From Nocardioides aquaticus (GTDB taxonomy: Bacteria; Actinomycetota; Actinomycetes; Propionibacteriales; Nocardioidaceae): 64,000 nt of DNA. The stretch lies in assembly GCF_018459925.1 (NCBI RefSeq), contig NZ_CP075371.1, positions 744,001 through 808,000 on the forward strand, in the 5' to 3' direction. This document shows, in pieces, positions 1 to 7,433 of this stretch (the first letter of the stretch is position 1; each line of letters opens with the position of its first letter). The position numbers and the translations under genes are program-made. Under the pieces are notes generated by a model that was not told the origin of the DNA, made no database searches, and saw only the letters and a list, made by a program, of their open reading frames with translations.

Positions 1-2
1 CG

Positions 3-431
3 TGGCAGGGCAACGGCCACGGCGACTACCCCGGCATCGAGAAGTACGAGTTCGGCCAGGAGCTGATCTTCACCCACGACGGCCGCCCGTTCTTCCACTA
101 CTTCTCGCGGAGCTGGCTCGTCGACGCCAGCGGCGAGAAGGTGCGCGAGGACGCCCTCGAGACCGGCTTCCTGCGCTGCCACCCCGGCGGGGCGGTCGAG
201 CTCGTGCTGACCCACGAGACCGGGTACGCCGAGATCTACTACGGCGAGGCCGGCGGCGGGAAGCTCGACCTCACCACCGACGCCGTGGCCCGCACCGAGA
301 CCGCCGACGAGTACACCGCCGGCAAGCGGCTCTACGGCAACGTCGAGGGCGACCTGCTCTACGCCTACGACGTCGCCGCCCGGGGCGAGGGCCTGCAGCC
401 GCGTCTCTGGGCCCGGTTGAAGCGGGCCTGA
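3..431 (+). CDS. Nitrobindin-like (FABP-type) heme-binding protein, 5' partial
   Basis: The reading frame is open from the first bases of the window and begins with the family signature W-x-G-x-G-x-G-x-YP (WQGNGHGDYPGI), so only a short N-terminus is missing. Nitrobindins are small beta-barrels that bind heme and act on NO or peroxynitrite. The body matches the family (FFHYFSRSW; then FLRCHPGGAVELVLTHETG). In the mycobacterial protein a C-terminal His in LQ-x-HL is the heme ligand; here the same place reads LQPRLWARL, so that His appears to be Arg. The family call is firm; heme binding is doubtful. It ends one base before the Fur-family gene and probably shares its transcript. Confidence 0.8.
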   Translation, partial: WQGNGHGDYPGIEKYEFGQELIFTHDGRPFFHYFSRSWLVDASGEKVREDALETGFLRCHPGGAVELVLTHETGYAEIYYGEAGGGKLDLTTDAVARTETADEYTAGKRLYGNVEGDLLYAYDVAARGEGLQPRLWARLKRA

Positions 432-432
432 C

Positions 433-933
433 GTGCCGCCGGGCGAGGTCGAGGGCGTGGTCCCGGGCGCGCCCGACTGGCGCGCGCAGCTGCGCGAGCG
501 CGGCTACCGGCTCACGCCCCAGCGCGAGCTCGTCCTCGCGGCGGTCGACACCCTCGGCCACGCGACCCCCGACGAGGTCCACCACGAGGTACGCCGGCAC
601 GCCAGCGCGGTCAACGTCTCGACGGTCTACCGCGCCCTCGAGGTGCTCGAGGACCTCGGCCTGGTGCGGCACGCCCACCTCTCGGACCGGGCCCCGACCT
701 ACCACTCCGTGCGCGGCCACGAGCACGTCCACCTGGTCTGCCGGGCCTGCCGGCGCACCATCTCGGTCGACGCCGAGGTCGTCGCCGCGCTGACCGAGCG
801 GCTGCGCGCCGAGCACGGGTTCGTCGCCGACGTCGGCCACCTGACTGTCTTCGGGGAGCACGAGGACTGCGAGGCCGGGGCGGCGGAGGACGCGAGGAAC
901 ACCACGCCGGCCGAGGGTGTTGACCCCGCATGA
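433..933 (+). CDS. Fur-family metal-responsive transcriptional regulator
   Basis: A 166-residue Fur/Zur-type repressor. The winged helix shows GYRLTPQRELVLAAV (about residues 25-39) and the recognition helix STVYRALEVLEDLGLV, followed by the His-rich metal and dimer segment HEHVHLVC-x-x-C. The second CxxC found in many Fur proteins is missing; only a lone Cys is seen near the C-terminus (EHEDC), so the structural zinc site may be incomplete. GTG start one base after the upstream stop; the 3' end overlaps ygfZ by four bases (ATGA). The metal (Fe, Zn or Mn) cannot be told from sequence. Confidence 0.9.
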   Translation: MPPGEVEGVVPGAPDWRAQLRERGYRLTPQRELVLAAVDTLGHATPDEVHHEVRRHASAVNVSTVYRALEVLEDLGLVRHAHLSDRAPTYHSVRGHEHVHLVCRACRRTISVDAEVVAALTERLRAEHGFVADVGHLTVFGEHEDCEAGAAEDARNTTPAEGVDPA

Positions 934-1937
934 CTGAGCAGCCCCCCACGACGGAGCAGCACCGAGCCCCCGCGAGCCCGCTGCTGGCCCTACCCGGTGC
1001 GGTGGCCGGCAACGACGTCGACGCCCCGGTCGCCGCGCACTACGGGTCCTTCAACGGCGAGCAGCGCGTCCTCGAGGCCGGTGACGGGTTCGTCGACCTG
1101 TCGCACCGCGACGTCGTCCGCATCTCGGGACCCGACCGGCTGACCTGGCTGCACGCGCTGACCACCCAGCACCTCGAGCAGCTGCAGCCCGGCGTCACCA
1201 CCGGCGTGCTGGTGCTGAGCCCGAACGGCCACGTCGAGCACGCCTTCTTCGGCTCCGACGACGGCGAGGCGTTCACCGCCCACACCGAGCCCGGGGCGGC
1301 CGCCGCGCTGGTCGGGTTCCTGGACCGGATGCGGTTCATGTCGCGCGTCGAGGTCACCGACCTCACCGCCGACCTCGCGGTCTGCTGGCGGCCGGCCAAG
1401 GTGGGCGAGGCGCCGTACTCCGGCTACGAGCTCGTGCCCCGCGCCCAGCTCGAGGCGTACGCCGAGGCCGCGGGCCCCGCCGCCGGGCTCTGGGCCTTCG
1501 AGGCGCTGCGCATCGCCCGCGGCGAGCCGCGCCTCGGCCTGGACACCGACGAGCGGACCATCCCCAACGAGGCCGGCTGGATCGGTCCCGCGGTGCACCT
1601 CGAGAAGGGCTGCTACCGCGGCCAGGAGACGGTCGCCCGCGTGCACACCCTCGGCCGACCCCCGCGCCGGCTGACCCTGCTGCACCTCGACGGCTCCGAG
1701 AACCGGCTGCCCACCCGCGGCGCCCCGCTGGTCGTCGACGGCGACCCGAAGGCCAAGCCGGTCGGCTTCGTCGGCACCTCCGCACGCCACCACGAGCTCG
1801 GACCGATCGCCCTGGCCCTGGTCAAGCGCAACGTCGACCTGGGCGTACCGCTTCTCGCCGACGGCCTGCCCGCCGCCCAGGAGGTCGTCGTCGACCCGGA
1901 GGTCGGGCTGCACGTGCGCCCGACCGGCTTCCGGTGA
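930..1937 (+). CDS. ygfZ: Folate-binding YgfZ / GcvT-like protein
   Basis: A 335-residue member of the tetrahydrofolate-binding YgfZ family, which helps in assembly or repair of Fe-S clusters. The diagnostic motif K-G-C-Y-x-G-Q-E is present (KGCYRGQETVAR) with the conserved Cys at about residue 228. N-terminal GcvT-like sequence (FVDLSHRDVVRISGPDRLTWL) is also typical. The ATG overlaps the Fur-family stop, and the 3' end overlaps the thioredoxin gene by a GTGA, so Fur-family regulator, YgfZ and thioredoxin appear translationally coupled. This order next to sulfur genes is common in high-GC actinobacteria. Confidence 0.93.
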   Translation: MTEQPPTTEQHRAPASPLLALPGAVAGNDVDAPVAAHYGSFNGEQRVLEAGDGFVDLSHRDVVRISGPDRLTWLHALTTQHLEQLQPGVTTGVLVLSPNGHVEHAFFGSDDGEAFTAHTEPGAAAALVGFLDRMRFMSRVEVTDLTADLAVCWRPAKVGEAPYSGYELVPRAQLEAYAEAAGPAAGLWAFEALRIARGEPRLGLDTDERTIPNEAGWIGPAVHLEKGCYRGQETVARVHTLGRPPRRLTLLHLDGSENRLPTRGAPLVVDGDPKAKPVGFVGTSARHHELGPIALALVKRNVDLGVPLLADGLPAAQEVVVDPEVGLHVRPTGFR

Positions 1938-2428
1938 CCGCCGGGGCCTGGGTGCTGCTGGTCGCCCTCGTCGCCGCAGGCGGCTTCGGGCTCTACCGCG
2001 CCCGCACCGACGGCCGCTTCGGTCGTACGCGCGCCGCCGCCGCCGCGCCCGGCGTACCGGCCCCGCCGTCGGCCACCCCGGCCACCGCGGACGACGCGGA
2101 CGCCGCGCCGACGCCCGAGCCCACCACCTGGGACAGCGTGGCCGCCGCGGCCGGCGTCGAGCCGGGGGAGCGGGCGACGCTGGTGCAGTTCTCCTCCGCC
2201 TTCTGCGCTCCCTGCCGCGCCACCCGGCGGGTGCTCTCCGACGTCGCCGAGGTGGTCCCGGGCGTGGTCCACGTCGAGATCGACGCCGAGCTGCACCTCG
2301 ACCTCGTCCGCGAGCTCGACGTGCTGCGTACCCCGACCACGATCGTGCTGGACGCCGCCGGGGTCGAGCGCACCCGCGCCGTCGGCGCCCCGCGCAAGGA
2401 GCAGGTGCTGGGCGCGCTGTCCGCCTGA
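1934..2428 (+). CDS. Membrane-anchored thioredoxin-family protein
   Basis: 164 residues: an N-terminal membrane segment (AWVLLVALVAAGGFGLY, residues 4-20), an Ala/Pro-rich linker to about residue 70, then a thioredoxin fold with the redox pair C-A-P-C (FCAPCRATRR, Cys91 and Cys94) and the cis-Pro loop LRTPTTIVLD. It probably acts on the outer face of the membrane or is tethered facing the cytoplasm; topology is not certain. The GTG start overlaps the ygfZ stop. A thioredoxin at this place often accompanies the DUF4395/rhodanese/DUF1416 sulfur genes that follow after 2 kb. Confidence 0.88.
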   Translation: MTAGAWVLLVALVAAGGFGLYRARTDGRFGRTRAAAAAPGVPAPPSATPATADDADAAPTPEPTTWDSVAAAAGVEPGERATLVQFSSAFCAPCRATRRVLSDVAEVVPGVVHVEIDAELHLDLVRELDVLRTPTTIVLDAAGVERTRAVGAPRKEQVLGALSA

Positions 2429-2502
2429 CCAGCCGGCCCGCGTCCGCTCGTGGCCCGGCCCGCCGCGGTCCGTCCGCCGCTGTCCGCCCGCCCCGACCGC
2501 GA

Positions 2503-2576
2503 GCTGTAACGCTGTGTTACTTCGTCAGGTGCGGTGTCGTGACGCTGGATCTGACGAAGTAACACAGCGTTACAGC
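2503..2576 (+). repeat. Long perfect inverted repeat, family A copy 1
   Basis: Two perfect 26-base arms (2503-2528 and 2551-2576) flank a 22-base loop. Each arm begins GCTGTAACGCTGTGTTAC, which itself contains a GTAAC..GTTAC palindrome. It lies 75 bases after the thioredoxin stop. A related but imperfect copy is at 7206-7279. It could act as a bidirectional terminator or be a REP-like repeated element; there is no U-tract. Confidence 0.85.
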
Positions 2577-2705
2577 GCAGGTCGGGCCGCGCGGTCCAGA
2601 CCGGCGCGCCCGGATCGTCCAGCCCACGCGACACGCGGTGACCCCGGTGGTGGTCGGTCGTTCGGGGGCAGGGCCGGACCCCCGCTGGCCGCAGAGGAGA
2701 CCGCC

Positions 2706-4235
2706 GTGCCCCCCACCCGCCGTACCCCCGCGACCCCTGCCGCTCCCGCCGCCCCCGGCAGGGATGCCGTCCCCGACGTGCCGAGCGACGCCGCGCTCGT
2801 CGCGCTGGTGGTCCTGGGCGACGAGGCGGCCGGGCACCGGCTGCGCGCCCGCCACGAGCTGTCGGTCGGTCCGTACGCCGACCACCTCGCCGCCGCGGAC
2901 GGCCCCGAGCTCCTCGGTGACGCCTGGGCGCGGCTGCTCGAGGGCGTCCGGCTCGGCGCCGGTCTCGACGTGCCGGTACGGGTGGCCTGGGTGTCGCTGG
3001 TCGCCCAGCACGCCACCGGCTCCCGCGTCGCGCGCCCGTGGGTCGGGGGCGACACCACGTGGGCGGCCTTCCTGTCGCTGCCCCCGGCCTGGCAGGTGGT
3101 GCTCTGGCACGCCGAGGTCGAGGGCGACCCGCCCGAGGTCCTGGCCGCGCTGGCCGGGGCCGACCAGTCCAGTGTCGAGCGCTGGACGCGGGTGGCTCGT
3201 GGCGCCCTGCGCCGCGAGGTGGTCCGACGGCACCTGCCCACGCTGAGCGACGCCGCCTGCCTGCGCCTGGCCACCGGCCTCCTCGGCGACCTCGACGCCG
3301 CGGCCTCCCCGGTCGAGCTGGGCCACCTGCACACCCACGGCCTGGGCTGCGCCTCCTGCGGGGAGCTCTCCGCCGACGTGCTCGGCGTCGAGCGCGACCT
3401 CGGCCGGGTGCTGGCCCGGCGCGTGCTGGGCGACGACACCGGGTGGTACGTCGGGGAGGTCGACGCCGTGCCGGTTCCTGTCCCGCTCCCCGCCCCGGTC
3501 CCCGCCCTCGCGTCCGCGCCGGCTCCCGCGCCGGCTCCCGCGCAGGTGCTCGAACCGGTGGCGGCGCCGACCCCTCCGGCGGCCCACCCCGCGCCCCGTC
3601 CGACGCCACGTCCGACGCCGCGTCCGGCGGCCCGGACGACGTCGCGACCCGCCCCGGCCCGGCGCCGCGGCGGCAGCCTGCTCGTCGGGGTCGCCGCGGC
3701 GGCGGTGGTCGCCGGCATCCTGGTCGGCCTGCGTGACGATGCCCCGCTCGACGCCGACCTCGAGGCCGGGCGGGAGGCCGGGGGGCGTCAGGGCCGGGCG
3801 GCGCAGGTCGCCGACGGCGACCGCGACGGGGGACCGGCGGCGTCCGCTCGCACAGCCTCCGCGCCCCCTGCAGGCACCGCCCCCGCGGCCTCGTCCGCCG
3901 CCCCTGCGTCGGAGCCGGTCGACGCCCCGGCGGAGGCTCCGGCCGCCGTCCCCGCCGACCGGTCTGCTCCGGACCGGTCCAGCAGCCCGTCGGCGCCGAC
4001 CGGGCCGAGCAGTCCCAGCAGTCCGAGCACCTCGCCCCCGGCAGGCGGCAGCACCGGCACCGACCCCGTACCCCAGCCCCCGACCGGAACGCCGGACCTC
4101 CCGCTGCGCCTGTCGGTCGACCGGGACTCCGGCTCGGCCACGGTCGAGCTCGACCCGCCGCTGCTGGGTGGCAGCCTCAGCCTGTCCACGCCGCCGCTCG
4201 GTGCGCTGGGCGGTCTGGGAGCCGGCGCCCGCTGA
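2706..4235 (+). CDS. Sigma-factor-like protein with zinc-finger motif, TM segment and long Pro/Ala tail
   Basis: Start chosen at the GTG preceded by GGAGAC within GCAGAGGAGACC; longer in-frame starts would run into the repeat at 2503. About 509 residues. The N-terminal part resembles an ECF sigma factor with a weak region 2 and a region-4-like helix-turn-helix (LSLPPAWQVVLWHAEVEGD, then VERWTRVARGALRREVV). A possible zinc-binding motif H-x-H-x5-C-x-x-C (HTHGLGCASC) follows, as in anti-sigma ZAS domains. After a Pro/Ala stretch there is one TM helix (LLVGVAAAAVVAGILVGL, about residues 322-339) and a roughly 170-residue low-complexity Pro/Ser/Ala tail, probably extracellular. Promoter binding is not demonstrated by the sequence. 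Confidence 0.7.
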   Translation: MPPTRRTPATPAAPAAPGRDAVPDVPSDAALVALVVLGDEAAGHRLRARHELSVGPYADHLAAADGPELLGDAWARLLEGVRLGAGLDVPVRVAWVSLVAQHATGSRVARPWVGGDTTWAAFLSLPPAWQVVLWHAEVEGDPPEVLAALAGADQSSVERWTRVARGALRREVVRRHLPTLSDAACLRLATGLLGDLDAAASPVELGHLHTHGLGCASCGELSADVLGVERDLGRVLARRVLGDDTGWYVGEVDAVPVPVPLPAPVPALASAPAPAPAPAQVLEPVAAPTPPAAHPAPRPTPRPTPRPAARTTSRPAPARRRGGSLLVGVAAAAVVAGILVGLRDDAPLDADLEAGREAGGRQGRAAQVADGDRDGGPAASARTASAPPAGTAPAASSAAPASEPVDAPAEAPAAVPADRSAPDRSSSPSAPTGPSSPSSPSTSPPAGGSTGTDPVPQPPTGTPDLPLRLSVDRDSGSATVELDPPLLGGSLSLSTPPLGALGGLGAGAR

Positions 4236-4240
4236 CCCTA

Positions 4241-4255
4241 TCTCACCAAATGAGA
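4241..4255 (+). promoter_or_regulatory. Candidate operator palindrome upstream of the sulfur operon
   Basis: TCTCA-CCAAA-TGAGA is a perfect 5-base inverted repeat placed about 50 bases before the predicted promoter of the leader peptide. The position suits a regulator site; no regulator can be named. Confidence 0.35.
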
Positions 4256-4284
4256 CTCGTGTCCACGCCTCGGGACGCCCGGCT

Positions 4285-4312
4285 GGTTTACCCCTCGGGC
4301 GGTCCCTACGCT
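4285..4312 (+). promoter_or_regulatory. Predicted promoter of the sulfur operon
   Basis: A TACGCT -10 box at 4307-4312 has a weak -35 (GGTTTA) 16 bases before it. The predicted start of transcription falls on or next to the ATG at 4319, so the leader peptide mRNA would be leaderless. Confidence 0.5.
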
Positions 4313-4318
4313 GGATCC

Positions 4319-4396
4319 ATGTTCTCGACCTGGTTGACGAAGCGACGCGCAGTGGACCACTGCCGCGTGCGCTCCAGCCTGTGTCGACGCTCCTGA
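4319..4396 (+). CDS. Leader peptide (leaderless small ORF) of the sulfur operon
   Basis: A 25-codon ORF beginning MFSTWLTKRRAVDHC and ending in a Cys-Arg-Arg-Ser tail, too short for usual gene finders. It resembles the actinobacterial 'putative leader peptide' consensus RR-x-VD-x-x-RV-x-S-x-LCR found in front of sulfur-assimilation genes. It has two Cys codons (15 and 22) among many Arg codons. Mycobacterial Cys-rich leaderless ORFs in front of sulfur operons work as cysteine-responsive attenuators, so a similar role is inferred here. It stops 90 bases before the DUF4395 gene. Confidence 0.7.
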   Translation: MFSTWLTKRRAVDHCRVRSSLCRRS

Positions 4397-4414
4397 GCGT
4401 CGAGGACCCTCTCT

Positions 4415-4429
4415 GCCCTGATCCAGGGC
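4415..4429 (+). promoter_or_regulatory. Small hairpin between leader peptide and DUF4395
   Basis: GCCCTG-ATC-CAGGGC is a perfect 6-base stem with a 3-base loop, 19 bases after the leader stop. It could be part of an attenuation structure that responds to ribosome position on the leader; this is inference from position. Confidence 0.35.
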
Positions 4430-4485
4430 CAGCCCGCCTCGGCCGACGCCCGACCATCGTCAGCGCTGCCAGGAGCACGAGCACC

Positions 4486-4950
4486 ATGACCGACATCCGC
4501 GCCACCCAGGCCGTCCGGCCGGCTGCCCCCGGGATCGACCCGCGCGGCCCCCGCGTCGCCGCGACGATCACCAGCCTCGTGCTGGCGCTGGTGCTGCTCA
4601 CCGCGCCGAGCGCGTTCGCCACCACCCTGCTGGCGCTGCAGACGGTCGTCTTCGCCGTCGGCGCGACCGCGGGCGTCCAGCGCACGCCGTACGCCTGGTT
4701 CTTCCGGCGCGTCGTGCGCCCCCGCCTGGACCCGCCCGCCGAGACCGAGGACCCGCGCCCGCCGCGGTTCGCGCAGACCGTCGGCCTGGTCTTCGCCGTC
4801 GTCGGCCTCCTCGGCCTGCTGAGCGGCGTCACGGCCCTCGGCCTGGTCGCGGTCGGCCTGGCGCTGGTCGCCGCCCTGCTCAACGCGGTCTTCGACTACT
4901 GCCTGGGCTGCGAGATGTACCTGCTGCTCAAGCGCGTCCAGCACGCCTGA
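4486..4950 (+). CDS. DUF4395 membrane protein
   Basis: 154 residues with four hydrophobic segments (about residues 28-45, 45-62, 98-115 and 117-136) and the family's terminal motif FDYCLGCEMYLL, where the C-x-x-C is likely redox or sulfur related. ATG with AGGAG 11 bases ahead. The gene is the first structural gene after the leader peptide and lies 60 bases before the rhodanese gene. DUF4395 proteins are regularly found with rhodaneses and thioredoxins; the molecular function is unknown. Confidence 0.88.
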   Translation: MTDIRATQAVRPAAPGIDPRGPRVAATITSLVLALVLLTAPSAFATTLLALQTVVFAVGATAGVQRTPYAWFFRRVVRPRLDPPAETEDPRPPRFAQTVGLVFAVVGLLGLLSGVTALGLVAVGLALVAALLNAVFDYCLGCEMYLLLKRVQHA

Positions 4951-5010
4951 CCCCACACCCCTCACCCCGTCCGACCCTGTCCCCGCACCAGAACGCACCA
5001 AGGAGCACAC

Positions 5011-5859
5011 ATGACCCGCGAGAACGTACTCGTCACCGCCCAGTGGGTGGAGGACCACCTCGACGACCCCCAGGTGGTGCTCGTCGAGGTCGACGAGGAC
5101 ACCTCGGCCTACGACAAGGGCCACATCAAGGGCGCCATCAAGCTCGACTGGACCAAGGACCTGCAGGACCAGGTGCGCCGTGACGCGATCAGCCAGGACC
5201 AGTTCTCGGCCCTGCTCTCCGAGCGTGGCGTGAAGAACGACGACACCGTCGTCCTCTACGGCGGCAACAACAACTGGTTCGCCGCCTACGCCTACTGGTA
5301 CTTCAAGCTGTACGGCCACTCCGACGTGCGCCTGATGGACGGCGGCCGCAAGAAGTGGGAGCTCGACTCCCGCGAGCTGACCGACGACGCCGTGTCGCGC
5401 GAGGCCACCACCTACACCGCCTCCGCGCCCGACCTGTCGATCCGCGCCTTCCGCGACGAGGCCGTCGAGGCCATCGGCACCAAGAACCTCGTCGACGTGC
5501 GCAGCCCCGACGAGTACGCCGGGCGGCTGATGGCCCCCGCGCACCTCCCGCAGGAGCAGGCGCAGCGCGCCGGCCACATCCCGACCGCGGCGAACGTCCC
5601 GTGGTCCAAGGCGGCCAACGACGACGGCACCTTCAAGTCCGACGACGAGCTGAAGCAGATCTACACCGACGCCGGCGTGGACTGGGACAAGGACACCGTC
5701 GCCTACTGCCGTATCGGTGAGCGCTCCAGCCACACCTGGTTCGTGCTCAAGGAGCTGCTCGACCAGCCGAACGTCAAGAACTACGACGGCTCGTGGACCG
5801 AGTACGGCTCCCTCATCGGCGTGCCGGTCGTCCTCGGTGACGAGAAGGGCGACGCCTGA
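5011..5859 (+). CDS. sseA: Thiosulfate sulfurtransferase (rhodanese, SseA/CysA2-type)
   Basis: 282 residues made of two rhodanese domains. The N-terminal inactive domain includes VVLYGGNNNWFAAYAYWYFK; the C-terminal domain carries the catalytic Cys at residue 233 in AYCRIGERSSHTWF, the loop of the CysA2 family. It transfers sulfane sulfur from thiosulfate or 3-mercaptopyruvate to thiol acceptors. ATG with AAGGAG. It overlaps the DUF1416 gene by one base (TGATG), as for cysA2-sseC in mycobacteria. Expression is probably tied to the upstream leader peptide. Confidence 0.95.
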   Translation: MTRENVLVTAQWVEDHLDDPQVVLVEVDEDTSAYDKGHIKGAIKLDWTKDLQDQVRRDAISQDQFSALLSERGVKNDDTVVLYGGNNNWFAAYAYWYFKLYGHSDVRLMDGGRKKWELDSRELTDDAVSREATTYTASAPDLSIRAFRDEAVEAIGTKNLVDVRSPDEYAGRLMAPAHLPQEQAQRAGHIPTAANVPWSKAANDDGTFKSDDELKQIYTDAGVDWDKDTVAYCRIGERSSHTWFVLKELLDQPNVKNYDGSWTEYGSLIGVPVVLGDEKGDA

Positions 5860-6155
5860 TGTGCGGCGCCACCGAGGGCGGTCTCTCGCTCGACGGCGTC
5901 GACGTGGACAAGGAGGCCGTGGTCCAGGGCCAGGTGCTGCGTGACGGCGAGCCCGTCGGCAACGCCTATGTCCGCCTGCTCGACCGCACCGGCGAGTTCA
6001 CCGCCGAGGTCCCCACCTCGGCCAGCGGCCACTTCCGCTTCTTCGCCGGCGACGGCGAGTGGACCCTGCGCACCCTGGCCCCGAAGGCCGACCCGGTGGA
6101 CCGCAAGGTCAGCGCCGCGGTCGGCTCGGTCGCCGAGGTCAGCATCGCGATCTGA
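5859..6155 (+). CDS. DUF1416 (SseC-like) protein
   Basis: 98 residues, full length for DUF1416. It starts MCGATEGGLSL and shows the beta-sandwich pattern VVQGQVLRDGEPVGNAYVRL and FRFFAGDGEWTLRTL, similar to carboxypeptidase-regulatory-like folds. The start codon overlaps the rhodanese stop (TGATG), so the two are translationally coupled. Members are nearly always the partner of a CysA2-like sulfurtransferase, but no activity is established. It is the last gene of the operon; a hairpin follows. Confidence 0.92.
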   Translation: MCGATEGGLSLDGVDVDKEAVVQGQVLRDGEPVGNAYVRLLDRTGEFTAEVPTSASGHFRFFAGDGEWTLRTLAPKADPVDRKVSAAVGSVAEVSIAI

Positions 6156-6183
6156 GCCCAGGCTCACGCAGCGTCAGTGACGG

Positions 6184-6208
6184 CCCGCCATCCCCTCGGG
6201 GTGGCGGG
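6184..6208 (+). terminator. Hairpin after the sulfur operon
   Basis: CCCGCCA (6184-6190) pairs with TGGCGGG (6202-6208), extended inside by CCCC/GGGG. It lies 28 bases past the DUF1416 stop, a fitting place for a terminator, though without a U-tract. Confidence 0.55.
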
Positions 6209-6269
6209 TCGTCCGCGTTCCCGGTGAGACTCCCGATGACTCGTGACCGCCGAGCGGGTCGACCCCCGC

Positions 6270-6560
6270 ATGATCATCGTCTCCGGCCACCTCACCGTCG
6301 CCCCCGAGCAGCGGGACGCGTACCTCGCCGACTGCGTCGACGTCGTGCGGCAGGCCCGCGCGACGGCGGGCTGCCGGGAGTTCGCGATCTGCGCCGACCC
6401 CCTCGACCCCGGCCGGATCGTCGTCGTCGAACGGTGGGACTCCCGGGGGGCGGTGGAGGCCTTCCGGGGCGACGGCCCCGGCGAGCAGCAGCAGATCGCG
6501 GTCCTCGACGCCTCGGTCGACGAGCACGAGGTGGCGTCCTCCCGCTCCCTGACCGGGTGA
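6270..6560 (+). CDS. Antibiotic-biosynthesis monooxygenase (ABM) domain protein
   Basis: A 96-residue ferredoxin-like ABM protein. It begins MIIVSGHLTVAPEQRDAYL and has the family's later strand RIVVVERWDSRGAVEAF. Such small dimeric proteins include quinol monooxygenases and heme-degrading enzymes; the substrate is unknown. The ATG at 6270 fits the first beta strand of the fold; an in-frame GTG at 6243 would add nine residues. Neither start has a clear ribosome binding site. Confidence 0.85.
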   Translation: MIIVSGHLTVAPEQRDAYLADCVDVVRQARATAGCREFAICADPLDPGRIVVVERWDSRGAVEAFRGDGPGEQQQIAVLDASVDEHEVASSRSLTG

Positions 6561-6565
6561 GGCCC

Positions 6566-6675
6566 GGAAGAACGTACACAAGGCCGATCTGGCGCTCGTG
6601 GGCCGGATCGGCAGGTCTCTGACCTGCGGCGATGTAACAGGTGGGGCGAGCGGAGCGGGCACTGTACGTTCTTCC
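6566..6675. repeat. 110-base element with 13-base terminal inverted repeats and internal hairpins
   Basis: GGAAGAACGTACA (6566-6578) is repeated inverted as TGTACGTTCTTCC (6663-6675). Inside are GCCGATC..GATCGGC (6583-6611) and CAGGTC-TCT-GACCTG (6611-6625). It fills the gap between two convergent genes. It may be a structured RNA, a compound terminator or a small non-coding insertion. Confidence 0.6.
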
Positions 6676-6702
6676 GTCGCCCCGGCCCCGGGTCGGGCCC
6701 CG

Positions 6703-7137
<435 letters not shown>

Positions 7138-7205
7138 CCGGGCGAGCCTGCCACGGCCCTCGCCCGCCCGCCCGCCCGCCCGCCCGCCGGCCCGCCGGCC
7201 CGCCG

Positions 7206-7279
7206 GCTGTAACGCTGCGTTACTTCATCTGGTGCAGCAGCATGACGCCGCACCAGAGGAAGTAACAGCGCGTTACAGC
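7206..7279 (+). repeat. Long imperfect inverted repeat, family A copy 2
   Basis: About 30-base arms starting GCTGTAACGCTGCGTTACTT and ending AAGTAACAGCGCGTTACAGC pair with a few mismatches around a 14-base loop. The outer arms are nearly identical to the element at 2503-2576, while the inner arms differ in sequence but keep pairing (CTGGTGC/GCACCAG). This covariation suggests the stem itself is conserved. Confidence 0.8.
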
Positions 7280-7280
7280 T

Positions 7281-7380
7281 GCCGCCCGGCCCGCCCGGCC
7301 CGCCCGGCCCGCCCGGCCCGCCCGCCCGCCCGCCGGCCCCGCGCCCACCAGTCCCCGCCCGCCCGACCGCCCGCCCGCCC
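7281..7380 (+). repeat. C/G simple-sequence tract (CCCGGCCCG units)
   Basis: At least four tandem copies of a 9-base CCCGGCCCG-type unit lie right next to the family A inverted repeat, followed by CCCG-rich sequence to about 7380. No gene is supported here; the tract separates dtd from the gene at 7434. Confidence 0.75.
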
Positions 7381-7433
7381 GACCACGCCCGCAGGTGGTC
7401 CGGCCGTGCCGGCCCGCCACCTAGCCTCACCCC

